Below, piece by piece: positions 1-7,170 of a DNA stretch of 16,080 nucleotides (positions are counted from its first letter, which is position 1; the number at the start of each line of letters is the position of its first letter). The notes below the pieces were generated by a model that was given only the letters and a program-made list of their open reading frames with translations, was not told the DNA's origin and made no database searches. The DNA is taken from contig DFIZ01000072.1 of NCBI GenBank assembly GCA_002372855.1, forward strand, positions 205 to 16,284, written 5' to 3'. The DNA comes from Bacteroidales bacterium UBA3684 (GTDB taxonomy: Bacteria; Bacteroidota; Bacteroidia; Bacteroidales; P3). The translations under genes and the position numbers were made by a program.

Positions 1-20
1 AGAGGTACATAATTCGGCAT

Positions 21-120
21 TTCTTATATCGTTCTTATATCGTTCTCATATACTTCTCATATACTTCTTATATAGGTGATATAAGAAGTATATGAGAAGT
101 ATATAGGAACTATATGAGAA
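21..120. repeat. Inverted array of 11-bp repeats (long hairpin)
   Basis: Five head-to-tail 11-mers of the type TTCTTATATCG / TTCTCATATAC occupy 21-75. Four reverse-oriented 11-mers (nnATATAAGAA type) follow at 77-120. The two halves pair as a hairpin: 48-73 with 79-104 is a perfect 26-bp stem around loop 74-78, and pairing continues outward to about 32/120 with a few mismatches. It lies just past the 3' end of the leftward S8 protease gene, so it could end or stabilise that mRNA, although no T-tract follows. The 11-bp period is close to one DNA helical turn. Confidence 0.85.
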
Positions 121-173
121 GGGCCGAATTTGACCCCTTTCGGGTGGGGTTTGGAGCGGAGTCTGGGCGGAGG

Positions 174-3077
174 TCAATAGACCACCACCTTGCGCGCCGG
201 AGCGTCGCCGAGGGAGACCATGTAGACTCCGGCGGCGGGCATGGCGAAGGCCTTGGGCTGGGCGCCGGCAGGCTGGCTGACCAGGGTGCGTCCCAGCACG
301 TCGACGATGCGCAGCTCCGTGCCCTCGGGGGCGAGGACAACGATGTTGCGGCCGTCGGCGGCGACGGTGGCACCGGCGAGGTCGGCATCGTCGATGCCGG
401 TGGTCGAGGTGCGTACGGAGACGCCTCGGATGCCGAGCACGAAGACGTCGGGGCTCTGGTGGTGGCGGAAGGCGATGCGGACGGTCTGTCCGGCATAGCC
501 AGCCAGGGAGACGCTATGGGGCTGCTCGTTGGCGTTGGGCAGGGTCTCCTGGAAGAGGCGTGTGCTGAAGTTGGCGGGCTCGTTGCCGGTGGTGGAGATG
601 AAGACGGAGTAGTGCTCGTTGTAGTACTCGTCGGCCAGGGCTTTGGCGGTCCAGCGGAGGACGGCGTTCTGCGGCACCACGAGGGGGCGCGAGATGAGCC
701 AGTTGTCGGGGTTGAGGGCCGTGTTGGAGTTGTCGAAATAGGCGTAGGACTCGGAGACGGCCCATTCGCCGTAGTTGCTCCAGAGGTAGCCGTCGCCGTC
801 GGCGTCGACGTTGTACCAGCAGCTGAGGTTCGCGTCGAAGGTGGGATTCCAGGGGAAAGAGGTGACGGGGTCGCACTCCACGAAGGGGTCGACCTCGAAG
901 ATGGCCACGAAGTTGAGGTTGGCGTTGACGGTGACGGTGCGCGGATTGGCGGTCACGCCGTCGTCCCAGGAGACGAAGTGGCATCCCGAGGCGGGCACGG
1001 CGGTGATGGTGGCCGTGGAGCCTTCGGCATAGGTGCCGCCGCCGTTGACGGTGCCGAGGTTGGGGTTGTTGGCACCGACGGTGACGGAGTAGGTGACGGG
1101 AGCCGTCGAGGGCAGGCCGCCGAGGGGGTTGACCTTGCCCCAGCCCCAGAGGGTGCTGCCAGAGGCGGGGATGGTGCCCGTGGCGCCGTCGGTGATGGCG
1201 GTGCGGTGGAGCATGGCGATGGCCGAATCGGCACGGAGCGAGGGGGTCTGCTGGAGCCAGAGGGCCATGATGCCGGCCACCATGGGCGACGACATGGAGG
1301 TGCCCTGGAAGGCGCCGTAGTACTCGGTGGTGCCGTTGATGGTGGCGGAGGTCACGCAGTAGGCCGAGTTGACAATGGCGGTGTTGAAGCGGTTGATGGG
1401 CGCGATGATGTACTGGCCGGGGGCTGCGATGTCGGGTTTGACGCGGCCGTCGAGCAGCGGACCGTGGGAGGAGAAGTCGGCGAGGTGGCCGTTGATGGCG
1501 CCGGTGGCGGTGTAGGTGCCGCCGCCGAGGGCCGTCCAGCTGACGCGCGTGGTGTAGGCGCCGACGGAGACCATGTGGTGGCCGGTGCCGCCGATTTCGC
1601 CGACGGTGTAGTCGGTGTTGCCCGCCTGGACAACATTGAATCCGCTGTTGACAAAGGTGGCGTTGTTGCCCCAGGCGTGGACGGTGGCAGGCTGGTCGCA
1701 CTCGATGACGAGGCAGACTCGGTAGGTGGTGTCGGCGGCGTAGGCGTAGGCGATGCTCATGGTCAGGTTCTGGCGCTGGTTGTAGGCATAGGTGCCGGAG
1801 GCGTAGACCTGCATCTGGAGCATGTTGTTGAACTGGCTCTCGGACTCGTAGTAAGAAGAACTGGAGCCGTAGAAGTTGCCGGCGTCGGCGAACTCGCCCG
1901 TAGTAGTGTTGACAACCGCCAGACCGGCCTGGAAGGGCACGTTGGGGGCGCCCCAGATGTCGATGACGCACTGTCCGCTGGCGGGATCGACGAAGTCGAT
2001 GAAGGTGTAGAGCAGGGAGTCGGTGCCGGGGAACAGCTTGCTGACGTGGAGGTTGTCAAGGCCCTCGTTGCCGGCGGCGCCCACCAGGATGAGACTGTCG
2101 GGACGCGAGGTGAGGTACTCGTCGCAGGCGCGGTCGAAGGCCGAGGTGCCGTCGTGGGGGCCCACATGGGAGCCGATGCTCATGTTGATGACACAGGGCT
2201 TCTGCTGCGAGGCGGCGTAGGAGCGGATATAGTTGATGCCGTCGAGGACACCGGAATTGTTCATGGTGGTGGCCACGAGGACAATGTCGGCGCCGGGGGC
2301 GATGCCGCGGTAGGCGGCGGTCTGGGTGGTGCTGCCGCCACAGCCGGCGGCGATGCCGGCGACGTGGGTGCCGTGGGTCTCGTCGGTCTGGCTGTAGCGG
2401 GCGGCGAGGATGGCGCTCTGGGTGGTGAGCTCGCGGCCATAGGAGTAGCCTGCTGGGGCAGTGCCGGAGGTGGCGTTCTGGTCCCAGACGCGTTTCACAC
2501 GGTAGGTGGCGCCGTCGGCGCTGTAGAAGGCGGGGTGACCGTACTCGAATCCGATGTCGATGATGCCCACGACGACCCCTGTGCCGTCGTAGCCATGGGG
2601 CAGGTACTGGCCATTGTGGATGGCGTCGATGCCCATGACGCTGCGGGCGTTGCTGAGTGCGGGACGGGCCTTGGCTCCCACGTCGAGCCAGGAGCAGAGG
2701 CCCGACTGGGCAAAGGCCACAAAGGCCTCGAGGGGGATGAGGAGCGAGGCGTTCTCGCCGTAGACGGCGGTCTGGCTGACGCCGTAGGATTTGAGGGCCT
2801 CGGCCCCACCCTGGAGGGTGGCGATGGCGGAGACGGCGAGACGGCCGTTGGAACGGACAAGGCCGTATTTTTCGACCAGAGCGTCCTCGTCGAGGTCGCC
2901 GGAGAGAAGGTCGGCCAGGAGGAAGGCGCTGGTGCTGGAGAGACCCTGGAAATGGAGCGTGGCCTGCTTGGCGTCGGCAACGGGCATGTGCGGGCGCGTG
3001 GCAAGGGTGCGCTGGGCCGCGGCGGGAGCCGCAAGGGCTGCTACAAGAAGCAGCACAGAAAAGAATCTTTTCATCAT
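174..3077 (-). CDS. S8 subtilisin-like serine protease with T9SS C-terminal sorting domain
   Basis: Secreted or cell-surface serine endopeptidase of 967 residues. Visible parts in order: signal peptide (1-22, ending AAAQ); prodomain (about 65-148); S8 catalytic domain with Asp174 (GIIDIG), His235 (HGTHVAG), oxyanion Asn337 (GAAGNEG) and Ser594 (GTSMSSP), interrupted by an inserted beta-rich stretch at about 340-500; an InlB-B-like repeat (about 663-728, ending NFVAIFE); a cleaved-adhesin/MAM-like jelly roll (about 737-890, PDNWLIS and STTGNEP motifs); and a T9SS type A sorting domain (about 893-967, DVLGR, GVYMV, terminal KVVVY). The whole triad is present, so it should be active. Expected route: Sec export, then outer-membrane crossing by T9SS. 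Start: two adjacent ATGs (3077 and 3074) are equally plausible. It lies 57 bp behind the propeptide-like gene and probably shares its mRNA. Substrate unknown. Confidence 0.93.
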   Translation of the reverse strand: MMKRFFSVLLLVAALAAPAAAQRTLATRPHMPVADAKQATLHFQGLSSTSAFLLADLLSGDLDEDALVEKYGLVRSNGRLAVSAIATLQGGAEALKSYGVSQTAVYGENASLLIPLEAFVAFAQSGLCSWLDVGAKARPALSNARSVMGIDAIHNGQYLPHGYDGTGVVVGIIDIGFEYGHPAFYSADGATYRVKRVWDQNATSGTAPAGYSYGRELTTQSAILAARYSQTDETHGTHVAGIAAGCGGSTTQTAAYRGIAPGADIVLVATTMNNSGVLDGINYIRSYAASQQKPCVINMSIGSHVGPHDGTSAFDRACDEYLTSRPDSLILVGAAGNEGLDNLHVSKLFPGTDSLLYTFIDFVDPASGQCVIDIWGAPNVPFQAGLAVVNTTTGEFADAGNFYGSSSSYYESESQFNNMLQMQVYASGTYAYNQRQNLTMSIAYAYAADTTYRVCLVIECDQPATVHAWGNNATFVNSGFNVVQAGNTDYTVGEIGGTGHHMVSVGAYTTRVSWTALGGGTYTATGAINGHLADFSSHGPLLDGRVKPDIAAPGQYIIAPINRFNTAIVNSAYCVTSATINGTTEYYGAFQGTSMSSPMVAGIMALWLQQTPSLRADSAIAMLHRTAITDGATGTIPASGSTLWGWGKVNPLGGLPSTAPVTYSVTVGANNPNLGTVNGGGTYAEGSTATITAVPASGCHFVSWDDGVTANPRTVTVNANLNFVAIFEVDPFVECDPVTSFPWNPTFDANLSCWYNVDADGDGYLWSNYGEWAVSESYAYFDNSNTALNPDNWLISRPLVVPQNAVLRWTAKALADEYYNEHYSVFISTTGNEPANFSTRLFQETLPNANEQPHSVSLAGYAGQTVRIAFRHHQSPDVFVLGIRGVSVRTSTTGIDDADLAGATVAADGRNIVVLAPEGTELRIVDVLGRTLVSQPAGAQPKAFAMPAAGVYMVSLGDAPARKVVVY

Positions 3078-3087
3078 ATACTTTTTC

Positions 3088-3136
3088 AGTGTTAAGTGTT
3101 TAGTGTTAAGTGTTTAGTGTTAAGTGTTAAGTGTTT
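3088..3136. repeat. Heptanucleotide tandem repeat (AGTGTTA/AGTGTTT)x7
   Basis: Seven uninterrupted 7-mers alternating AGTGTTA and AGTGTTT fill the spacer between the propeptide-like gene and the S8 protease gene. The stop codon of the upstream gene (3135-3137) overlaps the array edge. On the minus strand each unit contains TAA, so the array has stops in all three frames. Confidence 0.9.
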
Positions 3137-3584
3137 AGTTTAGGCGCAGGGTGGCGGCAGGGGTGGTGGTGTGGAGGGGTGCGGAGACTTCGATTTCGCG
3201 TGCCAGTCCGGAGGCTATGAACTTGAGGTATTTGCGCGTGGAAACGAGCGCAGTGACCTGGGAGCCGAAGGAGGACTGGACACGGACGCCATACTTGGAG
3301 AGTTCGCCGTCGACATAGGGGTGGTCGAGGGTGATGACGGCCGGGACATAGTAGGTGCAGCCCTGGCGGACAAGGGAATAGCGCTCGATGAGCAGGGTGT
3401 CGCGCTTGCGGACCTTGCGGTCGAGCTGCTCGAGGTCGTGCTGCAGACGCATGGCGTAGGGCGAGAGGCGGGTGGCGGGAGCAGGGTCGGCGCTGGAAGA
3501 CGGAGCAGGGCCATCGGACTGCGCAAAAGCGGAAAGGGGGGCGGCCGCAAGGAACGGCAAGAGGAGCAAATACCTGGTTTTCAT
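3135..3584 (-). CDS. Secreted stand-alone protease propeptide-like protein (putative inhibitor/chaperone)
   Basis: 149 residues. The start is placed at the ATG at 3584 because a clean signal peptide follows (MKTRYLLLLP..., cleavage near SAFAQ, residue 21); the longer in-frame start adds a non-signal-like N-terminus. After a Pro/Ser/Ala linker (22-40) and a charged helix (41-65), residues about 66-140 resemble the S8 protease prodomain encoded next door. IERYSLVR matches VEKYGLVR, LSKYGV matches LKSYGV, and FIASGL...IEVSA matches FAQSGL...LDVGA. There is no catalytic domain. Family knowledge: subtilisin propeptides act in cis or trans as folding chaperones and tight inhibitors, and free-standing propeptide-like inhibitors are known. 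A role in controlling the neighbouring protease is inference. It is the first gene of the probable operon. Alternative: a remnant of a degraded protease gene. Confidence 0.75.
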   Translation of the reverse strand: MKTRYLLLLPFLAAAPLSAFAQSDGPAPSSSADPAPATRLSPYAMRLQHDLEQLDRKVRKRDTLLIERYSLVRQGCTYYVPAVITLDHPYVDGELSKYGVRVQSSFGSQVTALVSTRKYLKFIASGLAREIEVSAPLHTTTPAATLRLN

Positions 3585-3620
3585 AACTCTAACTATCTCA
3601 TTTATAAATCGATTATTTGG

Positions 3621-3628
3621 CAAAAGTA
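3621..3628 (-). promoter_or_regulatory. Probable Bacteroidota -7 element (TACTTTTG) for the protease operon
   Basis: On the minus strand TACTTTTG (TAnnTTTG type) lies 36 bp upstream of the propeptide-like gene. No clear TTTG occurs at the usual distance, only an A/T-rich tract. The element is divergent from the ECF promoter-like motif at 3668-3700, so both operons start in the same 120-bp gap. Confidence 0.55.
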
Positions 3629-3667
3629 CATATTAAAATTTAAAAATAAAAATTTTTTTCATGTGCG

Positions 3668-3700
3668 TGTAGTATTTTTGCTTTTTGCTACGTTATTATA
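3668..3700 (+). promoter_or_regulatory. Shared ECF-type promoter element, copy A
   Basis: TGTAGT-N17-CGTTATTATA, preceded by a T-tract and TTCAT. The same layout recurs at 6175-6207 and 7088-7120 with identical spacing and, with one extra base, at 7811-7843. It also partly fits TTG-N19-TAnnTTTG, as GTG-N19-TACGTTAT. It ends only 3 bp before the GTG start of the first sigma gene, so a transcript made from it would be leaderless or nearly so. Confidence 0.6.
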
Positions 3701-3703
3701 ATC

Positions 3704-4171
3704 GTGAGAACAAAGGACCCATTCGAAGCACTGCTGCACCGCTATCGCGGACTGCTCTTCACCCTCTGCCGCCGCTACAGCACACGTGGACTGGAGGTGG
3801 AAGACCTTGTGCAAGAAGCTTCGGTGGCCCTGTGGCGAGCAAGAGAGAAGATATTCGAACAGGGGCTCGCCATGCAGGAGGCCGCACTGGTATGGAAAAT
3901 CAGCCGCAATGCGGTGATCGACGCCCTCCGGTCCTACCACCAGCACGACGAACTGCCGGAGAGCTACGACACAGTGGCCGAGGACCGCACCCTGGTGCAC
4001 GAGTTGCACGAGCAGATAGCCACCCTCACCGAACCCGACCGCACCATAGTGCGCATGCAGCTGGAAGGATACAGCTACGAGGAGATAGGCCAGAGCCTGG
4101 GAATGAGCGAGAAGAATGTGAGCGTGAGGTTGGTGCGAGCGAAAGAGAAACTGAGAGAAGGGTTTGTTTGA
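3704..4171 (+). CDS. ECF-type RNA polymerase sigma factor, copy 1
   Basis: 155 residues, a compact sigma-70 family ECF factor. Region 2 spans about residues 6-70 (FEALLHRYRGLLF ... VEDLVQEASVALWRARE ... VWKISRNAVIDALR). A short linker follows, then region 4 at about 105-152 (LTEPDRTIVRMQLEGYSYEEIGQSLGMSEKNVSVRLVRAKEKL, a helix-turn-helix), shown here only to mark its extent. The GTG start is supported by the ATG-started paralogue at 7918, which has the same number of residues before the shared GLLF. It begins a plus-strand cassette with a small membrane protein, a small secreted protein and a lipoprotein. A copy of the shared promoter element lies directly upstream, suggesting autoregulation. 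The inducing signal is unknown. Confidence 0.92.
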   Translation: MRTKDPFEALLHRYRGLLFTLCRRYSTRGLEVEDLVQEASVALWRAREKIFEQGLAMQEAALVWKISRNAVIDALRSYHQHDELPESYDTVAEDRTLVHELHEQIATLTEPDRTIVRMQLEGYSYEEIGQSLGMSEKNVSVRLVRAKEKLREGFV

Positions 4172-4204
4172 GTGAGGAGTGATGAGTGATGAGTGATGAG
4201 TTTT
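4170..4204. repeat. Heptanucleotide tandem repeat (GAGTGAT type) x5
   Basis: Units GAGTGAG, GAGTGAT x3 and GAGTTTT, followed by a degenerate AAGTTTT. The array starts inside the stop codon of the ECF sigma gene and fills the spacer to the next gene. TGA occurs in every intact unit, giving stops in all frames. Confidence 0.85.
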
Positions 4205-4235
4205 AAGTTTTACAAATCAAAAAAAAAAAAAAGAT

Positions 4236-4526
4236 ATGAAACAAGAACAATTTGACGAACTGTGGTCGAGGGCCGAGGCCGAGCGCTACGCCACGAAGCT
4301 GGCGGCGGAATATCCCGCCTGGCGCACACGCCAACGCCGCAGAATGAGTGTGGCAGCCTTGGTGCTGGTGGTGGCCGGAGCCGCCATTCCCCTGACTCTC
4401 GGCGGCGCACAGCCCATGCTGGAGCACGAGGGCTACGCCAAAGCCTACTGCAACAAGGCCGACATCGAGGACCAATACTGGGTGGACCTGGCCGGAGAGA
4501 TGCTGATGGACGAAGTGATGGTGTAG
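4236..4526 (+). CDS. Small single-pass membrane protein, probable anti-sigma factor, copy 1
   Basis: 96 residues. An N-terminal charged segment (1-37, FDELW ... EYPAW followed by RQRRR) should be cytoplasmic by the positive-inside rule. One membrane helix follows (about 38-56), then a short external tail with YCNKADIEDQYWVDLA. The paralogue at 8401 shares the FxELW, EYPAW, Arg-rich stop-transfer and Y-x(4)-CN-x(7)-W pattern. Position directly after an ECF gene, a cytosolic head and a single helix all fit a membrane-bound anti-sigma factor. I see no zinc-binding HxxxCxxC motif of the ZAS family, so the assignment rests on context and topology. An A-run (4219-4231) lies just before the start. 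Confidence 0.75.
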   Translation: MKQEQFDELWSRAEAERYATKLAAEYPAWRTRQRRRMSVAALVLVVAGAAIPLTLGGAQPMLEHEGYAKAYCNKADIEDQYWVDLAGEMLMDEVMV

Positions 4527-4529
4527 AGG

Positions 4530-4564
4530 GAGTTAAGAGTTATGAGTTAAGAGTTAAGAGTTAA
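4530..4564. repeat. Heptanucleotide tandem repeat (GAGTTAA)x5
   Basis: Five units of GAGTTAA (the second is GAGTTAT) fill the spacer between the putative anti-sigma gene and the next gene. TAA recurs every 7 bp, closing all three frames. Confidence 0.9.
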
Positions 4565-4573
4565 AAAAGCAAT

Positions 4574-4993
4574 ATGAAACGAATAGCAATAATCATCCTC
4601 GTGCTGCTGATGCCGTTGGTGGCCATGTCGCAGGGACAGCTGTACAAGCAGTATGCCTCGCGGCCGGGTCTGACGGTGGCGCAGGTGGACGGCTTCAAGC
4701 TGAACGACAGCGTGGGCGTCGACGTGGTGATGCTGCAGGCGGAGAACGACGAAGCCTGGCAGAAGCTCATCAAAGAGTTCGACATCCGCGGCACGGAGAC
4801 CGTCGTCAGCTGGCTGGGCAATCCCCAGAAGCCCGCACAGCGAATGAAATGGACCGGCAGGCCGGTGATGCGCGTGGTGGCGTCGCACAAAAGACACACC
4901 ATAGCTTTCTACCACCTGGAAAACGAGCAGCAGTACGATGCCCTGATCGACTACCAGATGCAGGGCATGATGAAGAAAGACATAAAAAAATAA
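4574..4993 (+). CDS. Small secreted protein of the ECF cassette (DUF4252-like), copy 1
   Basis: 139 residues. Signal peptide at 1-19 (MKRIAIIILVLLMPLVAMS) with no lipobox cysteine, so a soluble periplasmic protein is expected. The mature part begins LYKQYASRPGLTVAQV and has a central DVVMLQAENDEAWQKLIKEF segment. The paralogue at 8676 shares LY-x-RYA/QYA, LTVAQV-x-GF, LKxDVVxL and EFDIR. The pattern resembles DUF4252 proteins of Bacteroidota, which are often found beside ECF sigma and small membrane-protein genes. That match is from memory and needs a profile search. Function unknown; a periplasmic signal-input role is inferred from context only. The odd point is that this copy is soluble while copy 2 is a lipoprotein. 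Confidence 0.75.
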   Translation: MKRIAIIILVLLMPLVAMSQGQLYKQYASRPGLTVAQVDGFKLNDSVGVDVVMLQAENDEAWQKLIKEFDIRGTETVVSWLGNPQKPAQRMKWTGRPVMRVVASHKRHTIAFYHLENEQQYDALIDYQMQGMMKKDIKK

Positions 4994-4997
4994 AGTC

Positions 4998-5037
4998 GTA
5001 GAGACATAGAGTTGTAGAGACATAGAGTTGTAGAGAC
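4998..5037. repeat. Octanucleotide tandem repeat (GTAGAGAC/ATAGAGTT)x5
   Basis: Alternating 8-mers GTAGAGAC and ATAGAGTT (five units) fill the spacer upstream of the 5077 lipoprotein. Each unit contains TAG, and period 8 also rotates through all reading frames. It is the only octamer among otherwise heptamer spacers here. Confidence 0.85.
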
Positions 5038-5076
5038 TGGAAGTCAAAGAAACAATTTTTAAAACCAAGAAATATC

Positions 5077-6147
5077 ATGAATAAGAAATTCAATAATATA
5101 TATAAGAAGAGCATCGTGGCCATGCTGGCTGTGACGATGCTGGGTTTGGCAGCCTGCGAGAGAAACACCGACGAGGGCATCCAAGGCCAGGAGCGCGTCA
5201 TTGTGTATGCCGTAGGTCACGACGAAGGCCGCACGAATGTGAAGGACGAGGCCGAGTGGAACGCCCTGCTGGACAAATTCTGCTCCTACGCCCAGGGCGG
5301 TTCGGAGGTGATTTTCTACAACACCGCCACGACCCAGACGCCGTCGACCAAGGGCACCGGCACGATGATGAAAGACGTCACCACGTTCAGCACCACAAGC
5401 CGCGAGGAGATGAAGAACTGGATGAAGGACATGGAGAAGGCCGGCAAAACGGTGAGCGTGAAATACGACAACGATTCCGGTACCTGGAACGGCACCGCCT
5501 ATATCAACGCCCCGTACCACGAGGATGTGAGCGAGAGCTTCACGGGTATCCTGGCACTGGTGGACATGCCCCCGCTGACGGAGCCTGAATTGTCCCGCAA
5601 GGTGGCCGCCCTGGTGGTGAATGAGGACTCGGTGCTGTTCATTCTCAAGGACGGATACCTCTGCACCTCGGTGGAAGTGTTCACCGATGGTCAGCACCCC
5701 GGCGAGGTGGCAACCCTCAGCGGCGAGGTGAAAGTGCTGCAGGACATCAACGGGGACGAATTCCTCGTGCTCGACATCAGCCTTCCGCTGGAGGGCAGTG
5801 TGACCGGCGAATGGCGCTTGAGCTACATTGCAGAGACCAATATGGGCAACAGCTCGGACTACGTGCTGTCCACCACAATCTATACTCCCGAAAGCGCAGG
5901 GCAGGACATCACCGTTGTCTTCCGTCAGGACGGCACGGCGACCTACACCGTGACAGGAGCCAACGCCACCAGCGAAAACGGCACCTGGAGCATCGACGAC
6001 GAAGGCATGCTCTGCTGCACAATGCTGCCCACCGGTGGAAGCCAGTGGTACATCAACTGGCTCACCAACTCGACCATGATCATCTCGCGCCCCGGCAGTG
6101 GCGACGACGAGAACACCTACTACCAGCTGCAGTTCGAGAAGATGTAA
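5077..6147 (+). CDS. Large lipoprotein of the ECF cassette, copy 1, with lipocalin-like C-terminus
   Basis: 356 residues. The lipoprotein signal ends LGLAAC with Cys27. Residues about 40-143 form a domain shared with the lipoproteins at 9119 and 10202: EAEWNALLDKFCSYA, then FSTTSREEMKNWM, then GTWNGTAY. The C-terminal part (about 243-356: TGEWRLSY ... VVFRQDGTATYTV ... NGTWSIDDEG) reads like a lipocalin-like beta-barrel of Bacteroidota lipoproteins. The other two lipoproteins lack this ending. Likely anchored to the periplasmic side or outer surface of the outer membrane. It is the fourth gene of cassette 1. Function unknown; as a probable output or sensor of the ECF pathway it may bind a hydrophobic ligand, which is inference. 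Confidence 0.85.
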   Translation: MNKKFNNIYKKSIVAMLAVTMLGLAACERNTDEGIQGQERVIVYAVGHDEGRTNVKDEAEWNALLDKFCSYAQGGSEVIFYNTATTQTPSTKGTGTMMKDVTTFSTTSREEMKNWMKDMEKAGKTVSVKYDNDSGTWNGTAYINAPYHEDVSESFTGILALVDMPPLTEPELSRKVAALVVNEDSVLFILKDGYLCTSVEVFTDGQHPGEVATLSGEVKVLQDINGDEFLVLDISLPLEGSVTGEWRLSYIAETNMGNSSDYVLSTTIYTPESAGQDITVVFRQDGTATYTVTGANATSENGTWSIDDEGMLCCTMLPTGGSQWYINWLTNSTMIISRPGSGDDENTYYQLQFEKM

Positions 6148-6174
6148 AAAAAAAGAAAAAAAATTTACATTGGT

Positions 6175-6207
6175 TGTAGTTTTTTGAATTTTTGCTACGT
6201 TCTTATA
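6175..6207 (+). promoter_or_regulatory. Shared ECF-type promoter element, copy B
   Basis: TGTAGT-N17-CGTTCTTATA preceded by an A/T tract and ACAT. It matches copies A and C in both boxes and in spacing. It also fits TTG-N19-TACGTTCT, a near-consensus of the general Bacteroidota promoter except for the last bases. It would give a leader of about 80 nt before the lipoprotein gene at 6297. Confidence 0.6.
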
Positions 6208-6296
6208 GGTGTAAGACAAAAACGCAAAAGACATCAAAGTCGAAAACAAAAACAAATCAATTAAAATTAATAAACAATTAAAAACATTAAAAAATT

Positions 6297-6851
6297 ATGA
6301 AGAAAAACATTTTTGCCCTCGCCGCTGCTGTTCTGATGCTCGGCATGACCGCCTGCCAGAAAGAAGATGTCATCACCGACATCGTCGACAATGGTGAACC
6401 CACCACCAGCGCCCGCGTCAAAACGACCTCCGACCTCATCGGTACCGACTGGACCTACACGATGAACGACATCGTCCTGATGGACGAGAACGGCGACACC
6501 GCCATCACCATCCCCAGCCTGGGCGACCTCTACTACCTGAACTTCGATGCCAGCTACGCCCACTTCTCCTTCGGCGAAATGGTGGAGGCATGGGGTCTCT
6601 CCGCCGACGGCACGACGATGGAGCAGATCACCGGCGTGGACTATGAGTACAGCTACGACGGCGCCACCCATACCGGCAGCCTCGTGGGCACCGCCGAGGA
6701 CGAGAACGGCAACGAGGTGACCTCGCAGCTCGGATTCACCTACAACGATGCCACCGACGAAATGACCTTCGTCCTGCCCATGGCCTTCGAGGGCGACACC
6801 AACGTGGTCAACGTTCCCATGGTGTTCCACCGCACCGCCACTGCAGAATAA
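6297..6851 (+). CDS. Small lipoprotein, paralogue 1
   Basis: 184 residues. The lipoprotein signal ends MLGMTAC (Cys20), followed by QKED, which resembles the Lys-acidic surface-export signal described for Bacteroidota lipoproteins. The mature domain starts at about residue 43 with DLIGTDWTYT and continues as alternating beta segments (YYLNFDASYAHFSF, VDYEYSYDGATHTGSL, VPMVFHRTA). This suggests a small lipocalin-like barrel. The paralogue at 7171 has an almost identical signal region and the same segments, with a diverged middle. It is a single-gene unit with its own promoter-like element (6175-6207) and terminator (6880-6913). Function unknown; probable target of the adjacent ECF sigma factor(s). 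Confidence 0.85.
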   Translation: MKKNIFALAAAVLMLGMTACQKEDVITDIVDNGEPTTSARVKTTSDLIGTDWTYTMNDIVLMDENGDTAITIPSLGDLYYLNFDASYAHFSFGEMVEAWGLSADGTTMEQITGVDYEYSYDGATHTGSLVGTAEDENGNEVTSQLGFTYNDATDEMTFVLPMAFEGDTNVVNVPMVFHRTATAE

Positions 6852-6879
6852 GAATTTCTTAGTTACTTTAATAGCCGGA

Positions 6880-6913
6880 AGCCGGGTCGAACTTTGACCC
6901 GGCTTTTGTTTTT
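6880..6913 (+). terminator. Intrinsic terminator after small lipoprotein 1
   Basis: A 9-bp stem, AGCCGGGTC (6880-6888) and GACCCGGCT (6896-6904), with a 7-nt loop, followed by TTTGTTTTT. Confidence 0.9.
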
Positions 6914-6968
6914 ACGGCGATCGGCTCTTTTTTTTTGACGGCGAATTAAGCGAATTGAGCGAAAGCTA

Positions 6969-7038
6969 CGCAGGTCAATTACTGGCGATTTACCCGAATT
7001 CTTGCTGCCGCAGGTCAATTGCCGGCGATTTACCCGAA
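6969..7038. repeat. 30-bp direct repeat pair upstream of small lipoprotein 2
   Basis: Two 30-bp copies beginning CGCAGGTCAATT and ending GATTTACCCGAA, at 6969-6998 and 7009-7038, differ at only two positions and are spaced 40 bp start to start. They lie between the upstream terminator and promoter copy C. No equivalent is seen before the paralogue at 6297. They could be regulator sites or a recent short duplication. Confidence 0.8.
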
Positions 7039-7087
7039 ATGGGGAACGGCAACGGAGACAACAGGGTAAAAAAAAAATTCATCCAGG

Positions 7088-7120
7088 TGTAGTTTTTTTG
7101 ATTTTCGATTCGTTCTTATA
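7088..7120 (+). promoter_or_regulatory. Shared ECF-type promoter element, copy C
   Basis: TGTAGT-N17-CGTTCTTATA preceded by an A-tract and TTCAT, with the same spacing as copies A and B. It gives a leader of about 45 nt before the lipoprotein gene at 7171. Confidence 0.6.
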
Positions 7121-7170
7121 GAAGAAAGAATTAAAAGAAACAAATAAATAACAAAAAACAATTCAACATT

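Noticed and set aside
31..40. CGTTCTTATA, identical to the -10-like box of the ECF promoter motif
   Set aside because: It falls inside the 11-bp repeat array and the TGTAG box is missing at the right distance, so it is probably coincidental.
114..3095. A 993-codon open frame on the plus strand opposite the S8 protease gene
   Set aside because: It is the antisense shadow of a GC-rich gene. The product is Gly/Val/Asp-rich low-complexity with no recognisable domain, while the minus strand carries a complete protease with all catalytic motifs.
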